Positions 36,289 through 43,569 of a stretch of 64,000 bases of DNA are shown here, in pieces. The DNA is from Singulisphaera sp. GP187. GTDB taxonomy: Bacteria; Planctomycetota; Phycisphaerae; Phycisphaerales; SM1A02. The notes under the pieces were generated by a model that was not told where the DNA came from, made no database searches, and saw only the letters and a list, made by a program, of their open reading frames with translations. The stretch lies in assembly GCA_945868805.1 (NCBI GenBank), contig CAMBMO010000002.1, positions 159,978 to 223,977 on the forward strand, given 5' to 3'. The translations under genes and the position numbers were made by a program. Every line of letters starts with the position of its first letter. Within the stretch, counting starts at the first letter, position 1.

Positions 36289-36873
36289 TCAGTCTGCCTG
36301 CGTTTCAAGTGCCAATCGCGCGAGCGAATGATTCGGATCATTCAACTTCTCGCCGATGGCCTGCGCGACATTCGGCGGCACGAACGGCTTGAGTTTCTCC
36401 ATCGATCCGCCAAATGCGGCAATCTGCCGAATGAGACTCGAAGAAAGAAAGGCATACGCCTCGCCCGTCACGACGAAGACCGTCTCGACGCCTGCGACCT
36501 GTCGATTGGTGATCGCAAGCTGGCACTCCGATGCGAGGTCGGTGACATTGCGAATGCCACGGATGATCCCGGATGCGCCGCAGGTGCGTGCGAAGTCGAC
36601 AGTCAGTCCCGAGTAGGTCGAAACCGAGACTCGCGCACCATCCGGCTCGCGCATGACGATTTCGGCGACGAGTGGCTCGAGCAATGCGATGCGCTCTTCG
36701 ATGGGGAAAAAGTCGGGCTTGTCGGGATTGCGTCCGACGGCGACCACCACTTCATCGAAGAGTCGCCGAGCGCGACAGAGCACATCCAGATGTCCTAACG
36801 TTGGGGGATCGAACGACCCGGGATAGATCGCGAGGTGGTGCTTCGGGTTGTGTCGGGTTGAACTGCCAGCCAT
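36289..36873 (-). CDS. coaD: Phosphopantetheine adenylyltransferase
   Basis: 194 residues from ATG 36873 (MAGSSTRHN). Penultimate step of coenzyme A synthesis. The nucleotidyltransferase fold is clear: AIYPGSFDPPTLGHLDVLCR with the TxGH motif, VVVAVGRNPDKP, LTVDFARTCGASGIIRGIRN and EAYAFLSSSLIRQIAAFGG. The lengths and motifs fit CoaD (about 160-170) with 20 extra N-terminal residues. It starts the minus-strand run coaD-MBL-panB-htrA-oppF. Confidence 0.93.
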   Translation of the reverse strand: MAGSSTRHNPKHHLAIYPGSFDPPTLGHLDVLCRARRLFDEVVVAVGRNPDKPDFFPIEERIALLEPLVAEIVMREPDGARVSVSTYSGLTVDFARTCGASGIIRGIRNVTDLASECQLAITNRQVAGVETVFVVTGEAYAFLSSSLIRQIAAFGGSMEKLKPFVPPNVAQAIGEKLNDPNHSLARLALETQAD

Positions 36874-36962
36874 GAACGCAAGTGTAGGGTGTCGATAATG
36901 AAAATTCAGAAATCTCCAGAACTGGACTTGCACTGCCTCTTGGGAATCCGATCATTGGGTTG

Positions 36963-37084
36963 CAGTCGCAGTTGTGTTCGACTGAGGAGGCATGAAACGG
37001 GAAGCGAGAGGTTCGCAATCCCGACTGACAACCCTGGATCGGCCCCGCATCGGATCTGCCTCCCCGAGCGGGGCCTCCATTTTT
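36963..37084 (+). ncRNA. Candidate structured small RNA
   Basis: Between the starts of coaD and the end of the aldehyde dehydrogenase gene lies 250 bases without a gene. The plus strand folds into three successive hairpins: CAGTCG/CGACTG (36963-36984); GGGA-A-GCGA(GAGGT)TCGC-AA-TCCC (36999-37022); and GGCCCCGC/GCGGGGCC (37041-37075) with a run of T. The regular hairpin spacing with a terminator at the end suggests a transcribed RNA. No known family (SRP, 6S, tmRNA, RNase P, tRNA) was recognised. Confidence 0.35.
37041..37084 (+). terminator. GC-rich hairpin with T tract
   Basis: Eight-bp GC stem (GGCCCCGC with GCGGGGCC), 19-base loop, five T residues a few bases after the stem. It reads as a terminator on the plus strand only, where no protein gene precedes it; it therefore fits the end of a non-coding transcript. 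Confidence 0.5.
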
Positions 37085-37123
37085 GCCTATTCGTTCTCGG
37101 CGCCCGGTTTCACCGAGCCCGAC

Positions 37124-38530
37124 TCACCGAGCCCGACTCACTGACCGCATTTGGGCGAACTGACGATGTCCATATTTCCCGCTGTGAAATCCATGACCAG
37201 ACTGTCGTGCACCGACCCATGGACTCCCTGTAGCACCACCACATCCGCGGTTGATTCCCACCATCCCAGCAGTGAGTTGCTCTGCAACGCGCGCGGCGCG
37301 ATCCTGTGATCCAAAGACGGCAGCGCCAAGTCCGTAAGGCGTGTCGTTGGCAAGCGCGACGGCTTCATCATCGCTCTTCACACGCATGATCGATGCGACG
37401 GGTCCAAATGTTTCGTCGCGCATGATCGACATCGCATGAGTGACACCGACGAGCACTGTGGGGCGAATGAAGTTGCCTGCGCTTGCGGCATTTCCATCGC
37501 ACTCTCCGAAGAGACACTTCGCACCGTCAGCGATAGCACCACGCAGTTGATCCATGACGATCTTCTTCTGACGTGCGCTTGCCATCGGACCGATCTCCGT
37601 CGTCGCGAGCGCGCCATCCCCCTGCTTGAGTGCCCGAGCGCCATCAACGACTGCAGCTGTGAATGCATCGGCGACTTTGTCAGCGACATAGATTCGCTCA
37701 GTACTCACACAGACTTGCCCAGAGTTTCGAAACGAATTTCGCACTGCAAACGCTGCCGCTGCGGTGATGTCGGCATCCTCAAGCACGATCAGCGGGTCCT
37801 TTCCGCCGAGTTCCAGAATGAGCCGCTTCAACCCAGCGGCCGCGTCGCGCATGATGAGCGCGCCCGTCGCACGACTGCCAGTAAAAATGATCAGATCGAC
37901 GGCACTACGCACAAGCGCACTGCCCTGCGTGCCATCGCCGTGCACAATCTGCAACACTCCAGCGGGCAGAACATTGATCAGACACTGCGCCCACATGTCA
38001 GCACAGAGTGGCGAGACTTCGCTTGGCTTCAACACGACGGTATTGCCCGCAATCAATGCTGGGACAGCCGACTGGGCTGGCATGAGAATCGGGAAATTCC
38101 ACGGCGTGATGACTGCGGCGACTCCCAGCGCATCGAAGTGCAGGCGCGTCGAGGTCTTCTCGTCTTCGAGCACCTCGGGACGGAGCGCCTCGACGATTTC
38201 ATCGATTTCCCGCGCGAGCCCATCCGCGGAGTAGTTCGCCTCACCAATCGCCTCGCTGAGTGGCTTTCCCATTTCAGCGCATGCAAGCGCGCCCATTTCC
38301 GCTGCGCGAGACTTGAGCGCATCGATTGCGCTCTTGACGACCGTAGCACGCGCATCGACTCCAAGTGCGACCCAAGCGGGCTGTGCGGCGCGCGCACGTG
38401 CGACGGCGCATTCGATTTCACCGAGCGATGTTGGGGCGATCGTCCCAGCGACTTCGCCGGTTGCTGGATTTCGAATTATGATCGAAGGAAGGACCGCAAC
38501 GGAGCTTGAGGGTGCAGTATGAGTTGACAT
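37124..38530 (-). CDS. Aldehyde dehydrogenase family protein
   Basis: 468 residues. NAD(P)-dependent oxidation of an aldehyde to the acid. Motifs: VAAVITPWNFPILMPAQSAV, GNTVVLKPSEVSP, FTGSRATGALI, the active-site Glu in LELGGKDPLIV, and the active-site Cys in SGQVCVSTERIY, then DETFGPVASIMRV. The sequence belongs to the general ALDH group with succinate-semialdehyde dehydrogenase-like spacing, but the substrate cannot be assigned. Start ATG 38530. It is transcribed on the same strand as coaD but separated by the candidate RNA. Confidence 0.9.
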   Translation of the reverse strand: MSTHTAPSSSVAVLPSIIIRNPATGEVAGTIAPTSLGEIECAVARARAAQPAWVALGVDARATVVKSAIDALKSRAAEMGALACAEMGKPLSEAIGEANYSADGLAREIDEIVEALRPEVLEDEKTSTRLHFDALGVAAVITPWNFPILMPAQSAVPALIAGNTVVLKPSEVSPLCADMWAQCLINVLPAGVLQIVHGDGTQGSALVRSAVDLIIFTGSRATGALIMRDAAAGLKRLILELGGKDPLIVLEDADITAAAAFAVRNSFRNSGQVCVSTERIYVADKVADAFTAAVVDGARALKQGDGALATTEIGPMASARQKKIVMDQLRGAIADGAKCLFGECDGNAASAGNFIRPTVLVGVTHAMSIMRDETFGPVASIMRVKSDDEAVALANDTPYGLGAAVFGSQDRAARVAEQLTAGMVGINRGCGGATGSPWVGARQSGHGFHSGKYGHRQFAQMRSVSRAR

Positions 38531-38610
38531 GAGTCGCCGATGTTAGTGCCGTCGACGCGAGCTCAAGGGTTGTTGGCGTTGAGCGATTCGGTCGGTGGCA
38601 AACCCAGCAC

Positions 38611-38720
38611 TCACGGCGTACGCGCGACACGGAAGCCCTCGAACTCGTCGATCAAGCCGCTGTAGACCAGCAGGCGCGCCGACGCACGGCAGTGGGCGGA
38701 GCTAGATCCCAACCCCCCCG
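38611..38720 (-). pseudogene. C-terminal remnant of a formylglycine-generating-enzyme (SUMF1)-type gene
   Basis: On the minus strand one frame reads SSSAHCRASARLLVYSGLID then EFEGFRVARTP and a stop at 38611. The CRAxxR block and the EGFRVAR ending are the final part of SUMF1/FGE-like proteins, in which GFRVAR is the classic C-terminus. No upstream part is found within the preceding frame, which is disturbed by a poly-G/C run (GGGGGGGTTGGG). The fragment is about 35 codons and out of frame with the PIN gene that overlaps it. Confidence 0.5.
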
Positions 38721-39155
38721 CCGCCCCCGCCCCTCGTGCAGCTTCTCACGCTCGCCGACGCGTGGTGCGAGGCGTGAGCGAGGCCGTATTGGGTCGATTT
38801 TTGTGGTTTTCTGCCATGATGGAGACTGCTGTTTGCCCATCGTGTCTGGAGCGTACGGAAGTGTCTCATCAATATTGGCACGGAGGGTTCGACCCTCGCT
38901 TCGCGCTTGACGACTGAGACGGCTCCAAAGCCACGCCGTGTCCGAATCGACTTGAAGCAACTCGAAGTGATGCAGAAACCGCATCGCAGAGCTACGACTC
39001 GCATCGTCGTACCGTTCGATCAATTCCGCTGATGACACAGCACTCATCCCGATCGCCGAATCGCCACGCTTCGAAAGAAAAGTAGCAGCGCGCCCTGGCA
39101 CACGGCGCTTGACCTCGCGTTCAAGATCGATGAGAAACGTCGTGTCTGCGATCAC
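38652..39155 (-). pseudogene. PIN-domain (VapC-like) protein, C-terminally degraded
   Basis: A GTG at 39155 with GGAG in front starts VIADTTFLIDLEREVKRRVP, the first PIN strand with its catalytic Asp, then SAVSSAELIERYDD with the second acidic residue. Homology seems to end around RTLRANIDE, roughly residue 95. The rest of the ORF to 38652 is low-complexity (GEREKLHEGRGRRGGWDLAP) and covers SUMF1-remnant DNA in another frame, so the third acidic position and C-terminal helices are lost. No antitoxin gene is seen upstream. Confidence 0.6.
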
Positions 39156-39269
39156 AAATCGCTCCGGCGATCGCGGCGTGGTCAGGTGGGATCTTCTGCG
39201 CAAGTGCCGCGGCCAACTTGGCTCGTGGCGGTCGAGTGGGCCGTGTTGTATTGACAGGTTACCCCCCCT

Positions 39270-39291
39270 CGAACGGCGTGACTTGCCCGCA
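39270..39291 (+). repeat. Dispersed 22-nt motif, copy 2
   Basis: CGAACGGCGTGACTTGCCCGCA differs from the copy at 27669 at two positions, and the flanks share shorter blocks (CGGTTT and GGCGGTTA follow within 40 bases of each). It lies between the PIN remnant and the FabZ-like gene. Confidence 0.5.
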
Positions 39292-39308
39292 ACATCGCGG
39301 TTTGGCGG

Positions 39309-39818
39309 TTATCCCGACTTCGGCAGCAATCCGCCCAGAATCGCCCTGAAATTTTCACCGAAGACAAAGTTGTGCTCTGGCAAATCCAATCCTGCGCGAT
39401 TCTGATCGACATGACTGAAAATGATCTCGGTGCGACCAATGTTGATCCACCCTCCGCCACGATGATCAAATCTGCTGATCGTTCCCTTGGTCGATGCACC
39501 CATATCGTCCATACGTTCGATCGTCGCGTCGTAGCGAATTGACTGGCCAGGAAAAACATCGCTCTCGAAGATTGCCTCTGTGACCTTCGCCAAGATCACC
39601 TTCTCTTTGAACTGACGAACGCTTCCCACCAAGATCCCCGCCGTCTGTGCCATTCCTTCAAGCATCAGGCTTGCGGGCATCATCGGCTGAGCTGGACCAT
39701 CCGCCCCTTCGGCGAAATGTTGGTGCAGGTGATCCTCGGCAAGCGAGACATTCTTGATTGCCACAAGCCGAGCATTCGGTTCATGCAGCAGAATCGCGTC
39801 AATCCAAAGCCAGCGCAT
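39309..39818 (-). CDS. FabZ-like 3-hydroxyacyl-ACP dehydratase, copy A
   Basis: 169 residues, hot-dog fold. The catalytic His is in EDHLHQHFAEGADG and the Glu region in PASLMLEGMAQTAGIL, the FabZ/FabA catalytic pattern (HFPG...xxExxAQ). The segment PAQPMMPASLM replaces the usual PVMPGVL, and the loop between is longer than in FabZ. It would dehydrate a beta-hydroxyacyl chain carried on ACP; chain length unknown. It lies 15 bases after the ACP gene in a dehydratase-ACP-dehydratase set. Confidence 0.82.
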   Translation of the reverse strand: MRWLWIDAILLHEPNARLVAIKNVSLAEDHLHQHFAEGADGPAQPMMPASLMLEGMAQTAGILVGSVRQFKEKVILAKVTEAIFESDVFPGQSIRYDATIERMDDMGASTKGTISRFDHRGGGWINIGRTEIIFSHVDQNRAGLDLPEHNFVFGENFRAILGGLLPKSG

Positions 39819-39833
39819 GCATTACGCCACGCG

Positions 39834-40226
39834 TCAGGCGGGCGCTCCTGCTTTCAACTTGTTTGCGACGAAACTCACGAGGCTGTTCACCGTGAAGACT
39901 TCCGAAACCTTCTCCAACTTCGGATCCGCGGCGAACGCGCTGAAATCAACATGTGGCATCTTCTCTTTCAAGAGTGCAAGCCCAGCAGCATTCACGACGC
40001 CATCGTTGACATACTTCGGATCGTTGATGTTGTCCGGGAAGAGCTCACCTTGACCAATCTTGAAGCCAAACGCCTTCTCAATTCTGAAGACGATGTCGAG
40101 AAAGTCGATCGACTCTGCGTGCAAGTCGGTCGTCAACCGCGCGGTTGGGGTGACTTCCTCGTCGTCGACACCCAGCGCGTCGACCAGCACACCCTGAACC
40201 TTGTTGAAAATCTCGTCGTGACTCAT
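39834..40226 (-). CDS. Acyl carrier protein with C-terminal extension
   Basis: 130 residues from ATG 40226 (MSHDEIFNKVQG), preceded by a perfect AGGAGGT. The first 80 are an ACP fold: VLVDALGVDDEEVTPTARLT and LHAESIDFLDIVFRIEKAFG. The phosphopantetheine serine is in ESIDFLD (normally DSLD). A 50-residue C-terminal extension (MPHVDFSAFAADPKLEKVSE) is unlike housekeeping ACP, so it is a dedicated carrier for this cluster rather than the fatty-acid one. Confidence 0.88.
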   Translation of the reverse strand: MSHDEIFNKVQGVLVDALGVDDEEVTPTARLTTDLHAESIDFLDIVFRIEKAFGFKIGQGELFPDNINDPKYVNDGVVNAAGLALLKEKMPHVDFSAFAADPKLEKVSEVFTVNSLVSFVANKLKAGAPA

Positions 40227-40245
40227 GGACAAATTGAACCTCCTG

Positions 40246-40719
40246 TCAAAGTTGAAGCATCCGTACTGGTCGCATTGTAAAGCGTCCGCTGACAGCCGTA
40301 TCGGCGTTCGAGGCACTGCTTCCTGCAGAAGAATTCGCCGCGCATCGAATCACCGTCGCGCTCCCTTTGAAAACCACGCATCCGTCATCCGTCTCTTTGT
40401 CGATGGTCACTTCGCTTCGAAGCCCCTCTCCAGGCCGAACAAAGTTTCCGTATCGCAAGGCACGCACGCCGCCGAGCACCATTCGCTTCGGAACGCCACC
40501 CGCCACCGCTCGGTCTCTCGCCGCCAGAACCAACCGCGCAGATTGCACTAATGCCTCCAGCATGAAGACCCCCGGCAGGACATGGAACCCAGGAAAGTGA
40601 TCCTGCAAGTACTCCTCGCTGAGCGTCACGTTTTTGACGGTCACAGCTCGATTTGGCCCACATTCCAAGACTTGATCGACGAGGCAAAAGTGCATGAATC
40701 CGAAGGGTAATTGATTCAC
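40246..40719 (-). CDS. FabZ-like 3-hydroxyacyl-ACP dehydratase, copy B
   Basis: 157 residues, hot-dog fold. SEEYLQDHFPGFHVLPGVFM followed by LEALVQSARLVL holds the catalytic His and the Glu region with the canonical HFPG and LPGVFMLEALVQ spacing, closer to true FabZ than copy A. The C-terminus (SSASNADTAVSGRFTM) is variable. The divergent ftsK gene begins 45 bases away. First gene of the dehydratase B-ACP-dehydratase A unit. Confidence 0.85.
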   Translation of the reverse strand: MNQLPFGFMHFCLVDQVLECGPNRAVTVKNVTLSEEYLQDHFPGFHVLPGVFMLEALVQSARLVLAARDRAVAGGVPKRMVLGGVRALRYGNFVRPGEGLRSEVTIDKETDDGCVVFKGSATVIRCAANSSAGSSASNADTAVSGRFTMRPVRMLQL

Positions 40720-40764
40720 GGCGGTCTGTCCTGCCGATATTTGGCTATGGCAAGGAAGTCGCCT

Positions 40765-43371
40765 ATGGCTATCGCACGCCCGAGCAGCAGCTCGGGGGTT
40801 CTCCCTCCCGCATCGATGACAAGCAAGGTCATTTGGTTGGCCTGTTCGGCAATGTGGCTCTACGCCGTCGCGAGCATGCTGAGTTTCTCAAGTAGCGACT
40901 GGCCAAGCCACACGGTCGCGGTTCAACAGTATCCCCCCGAAAACTGGGGAGGGCGAGTCGGGTCAGTTCTTGCGTACGCCGTCTACGAAGGACTCGGATT
41001 CGGATCGTGGGTCGTCCTGCTTTGCGGCGGGTACGCACTGGCCGTGATCGCGACTGGTCGTGCGATTCCCCATCCAATTGTCCGAACAATAGGTGCGGTT
41101 CTTGCGATGCTCTCCGTATCGGCGCTCCATGCACTTTGGTTTCCACATATGGGACCGCTCGCGGGTGCGGACGCGGGATTGGTTCCGGGTTGGATGGCAG
41201 ACCAAATTTGGGGGCGATTCGGCCCGATTGGGGCAAATATTGTCGTCCTTTCGGGATGCCTCATCGGATTCATTGTCGCGGTCGACGAAGTTGTGATGGC
41301 TCTCCCGGGTGCGCTTGTGAAAGCGGTTCAGGCACTCGATCCAGTTTGGGGCTTTGATTATCGTTCTTGCTTCAAGGGATGCTTCGGTCGGGTCTTCGGA
41401 CATAGGGAAGCTCGTCTCCAACCAGCCGTCGTGGTTGGCGAGCTGCATGATGGGGCGGATGTTGAGGAAAAGGAAACATCGGAGAGTGCGCTAGATCGTC
41501 GCCGTCGTCTGGTGCGAGAGTCGCGCCAGGCTGCGGCGGCGGCTCGCCGTGGAGTCGTCGCCGAAGCGGATGAGGACGAGGAAGTCGGCGACGCATACTC
41601 GACCACCGAGGATTCCGCGAAGTCGCAATCCGAAGAAACAACCGAGAATGCAGACGAAACTGATGAAGAAATAGTGTTCGCTCGACCTGCACTCAGCCCG
41701 CAAGAATTGCGCGAGCGGATCGCGCGCATGCCCGTCAGGATGGCGGGCATCAACAAGATTCTCGCGCGCGACGAAGACATTCCTCGTGAAGTGGATTACA
41801 CGGGATACAAGTTTCCCACGCTTGACTTGCTCGAAGACCCCGAGGAGAACTTCTCTCAGCGCATGGAGAGTTTCGTACGCGAGCAAGCTGGAGTCCTGAC
41901 CGAAACGCTTCGCACCTATCAGTTGGACGGCGAAGTCGTCGGCATCGAGAGCGGACCGGTCGTCACCCTTTACTCAGTCGAACTCGCGCCAGGAACGCGC
42001 GTCGCTCGACTCGAGACGATTTCCAAGGACATCGCACGTGCCCTCAGCGCGCCAAACATCCGCATCATCCCGAACATGACCGGGAGGACTGCTGTCGGGA
42101 TTGAAGTGCCAAACCGCACCAAGGAAAAGGTTCGACTGCGCGAATTGATGTCGAGCGGCCATGCGGAGGGCATGCGCCTTCCCATGTTCCTCGGCAAAGA
42201 CAGTTCGGGCGAGCCACTCGTACTCGATCTGACCAAGATGCCTCACGTGCTGATCGCTGGAACTACCGGATCCGGAAAGTCCGTCTGCATGAACAGCATC
42301 ATCATGTCATGGATCTACACCAAGCGTCCCGACGAGCTGAAGTTGGTGCTCGTCGATCCAAAGATGGTCGAGATGAGTCAGTTCGCATGCATCCCACACT
42401 TGATGGCTCCGGTTGTCACCGATATGAATCAGGCGGCGGGGATCCTTGAGTGGACGGTCGGCAAGATGGAAGAGCGATACGAAATGTTCCGCGCGACCGA
42501 AGTGCGGGATATTGCTGCCTACAACGCTCTCGGCGAGGAGGAACTCTTCGCCCGACTCAAGCCAGAGGACGACGCCGCCAGGGCCAGAATCCCGAAGAAA
42601 CTGCCATATATGGTCTTCGTTATCGACGAATTGGCCGACCTCATGCTGACCAACAAAGAGGTCGAAACTCACATCGTCCGGATAGCCCAGAAGGCGCGGG
42701 CGGTCGGAATTCACTTGGTCCTCGCGACCCAAAGACCACAAGCCAATGTCGTCACAGGACTTATCAAGGCGAACATGCCATGCCGTATCGGCTTCAAAGT
42801 CGCAAGTGGGATGGACAGCCGAATCGTGCTCGACCAAAAGGGAGCAGAATTGCTCCTTGGTCAGGGCGACATGATGGTCCTGACCCCATCCGGTAGCGGT
42901 GAACTTCGGCGGTGCCAAGGCACTCTTGTGACCGACAACGAGACTCGAAAGGTCGTCACATTCCTCAAAGATGTCGCAGCTCCAAGCTTCGAGCGAAGTC
43001 TGCTCGCAGTAAAGAGTTCCGCGCAGTTGAACTCTGCTGCGAACGCGGGCGACGGAGGCGATATCGACCCAAACGAACGAGATCCGATGTTTGACAAAGC
43101 AGTCGACATTCTCATCGAGACTGGGCGCGGTTCGGTCAGCTTGCTTCAGCGACGGCTCGCAATCGGATACGGGCGTGCATCGAGACTTGTCGACCAGATG
43201 TCGATGGCAGGAATCCTCTCGGACCATAAGGGGTCGGTTGCACGCGAGGTTCTGATCACCGGCGAGGACTGGTCTCGCATGAAGGCGATGGAAGCGGGCG
43301 AGGATGATCCAGACGAACGTGGGGATGAACGGCGGGGCGACCTGACCGTCGAGCCAGTCACCGACGATTGA
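40765..43371 (+). CDS. ftsK: DNA translocase FtsK/SpoIIIE
   Basis: 868 residues from ATG 40765 (MAIARPSSSSG), chosen because AAGGAAG sits 7-13 bases upstream; ATG 40747 is the alternative. Four N-terminal transmembrane segments (VIWLACSAMWLYAVASMLSF, GSWVVLLCGGYALAVIATG, IGANIVVLSGCLIGFIVAVD) anchor the septal part. A Glu/Lys/Ser-rich linker follows, then the motor: Walker A LIAGTTGSGKSVCMNSII, Walker B YMVFVIDELADLMLTN, LVLATQRPQANVVTGLIKAN, FKVASGMDSRIVLDQKGAEL. The C-terminal gamma winged helix (GRGSVSLLQRRLAIGYGRAS) reads KOPS-type sites. It pumps DNA out of the division site. Confidence 0.93.
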   Translation: MAIARPSSSSGVLPPASMTSKVIWLACSAMWLYAVASMLSFSSSDWPSHTVAVQQYPPENWGGRVGSVLAYAVYEGLGFGSWVVLLCGGYALAVIATGRAIPHPIVRTIGAVLAMLSVSALHALWFPHMGPLAGADAGLVPGWMADQIWGRFGPIGANIVVLSGCLIGFIVAVDEVVMALPGALVKAVQALDPVWGFDYRSCFKGCFGRVFGHREARLQPAVVVGELHDGADVEEKETSESALDRRRRLVRESRQAAAAARRGVVAEADEDEEVGDAYSTTEDSAKSQSEETTENADETDEEIVFARPALSPQELRERIARMPVRMAGINKILARDEDIPREVDYTGYKFPTLDLLEDPEENFSQRMESFVREQAGVLTETLRTYQLDGEVVGIESGPVVTLYSVELAPGTRVARLETISKDIARALSAPNIRIIPNMTGRTAVGIEVPNRTKEKVRLRELMSSGHAEGMRLPMFLGKDSSGEPLVLDLTKMPHVLIAGTTGSGKSVCMNSIIMSWIYTKRPDELKLVLVDPKMVEMSQFACIPHLMAPVVTDMNQAAGILEWTVGKMEERYEMFRATEVRDIAAYNALGEEELFARLKPEDDAARARIPKKLPYMVFVIDELADLMLTNKEVETHIVRIAQKARAVGIHLVLATQRPQANVVTGLIKANMPCRIGFKVASGMDSRIVLDQKGAELLLGQGDMMVLTPSGSGELRRCQGTLVTDNETRKVVTFLKDVAAPSFERSLLAVKSSAQLNSAANAGDGGDIDPNERDPMFDKAVDILIETGRGSVSLLQRRLAIGYGRASRLVDQMSMAGILSDHKGSVAREVLITGEDWSRMKAMEAGEDDPDERGDERRGDLTVEPVTDD

Positions 43372-43422
43372 GATCGACGACCGAAAGCCAACTCTGCAAA
43401 TCGGGTTTTTGGTGATTGGAAC

Positions 43423-43450
43423 TTGTTATTTTTTGCCAATCGGGTGTAAT
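43423..43450 (+). promoter_or_regulatory. Sigma-70-like promoter candidate for the coiled-coil membrane protein
   Basis: TTGTTA, a 16-base spacer, then TGTAAT (4/6 and 5/6 matches to the -35 and -10 consensus), 120 bases upstream of the ATG at 43570, in an otherwise AT-enriched 198-base gap (run of T at 43429-43434). The region after ftsK shows no terminator. Confidence 0.3.
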
Positions 43451-43569
43451 GCCAGAGTCACAATTTGGTGTCAGCGCAGCTCGGTGCGATTGGCTTGAAA
43501 CGGATTTCTCGCAACCGCGGTTTGATTTCAGTGATGCTGGGCGCGCGACGACCAAGGAAGGCTGGCCAG

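Noticed and set aside
37008-37022. tRNA T-arm like sequence GGTTCGCAATCC
   Set aside because: No acceptor, D or anticodon arm can be formed around it; it belongs to the second hairpin of the candidate RNA.
37436-38509. 357-residue plus-strand ORF opposite the aldehyde dehydrogenase
   Set aside because: Antisense shadow; the minus strand carries a full ALDH with both catalytic residues.
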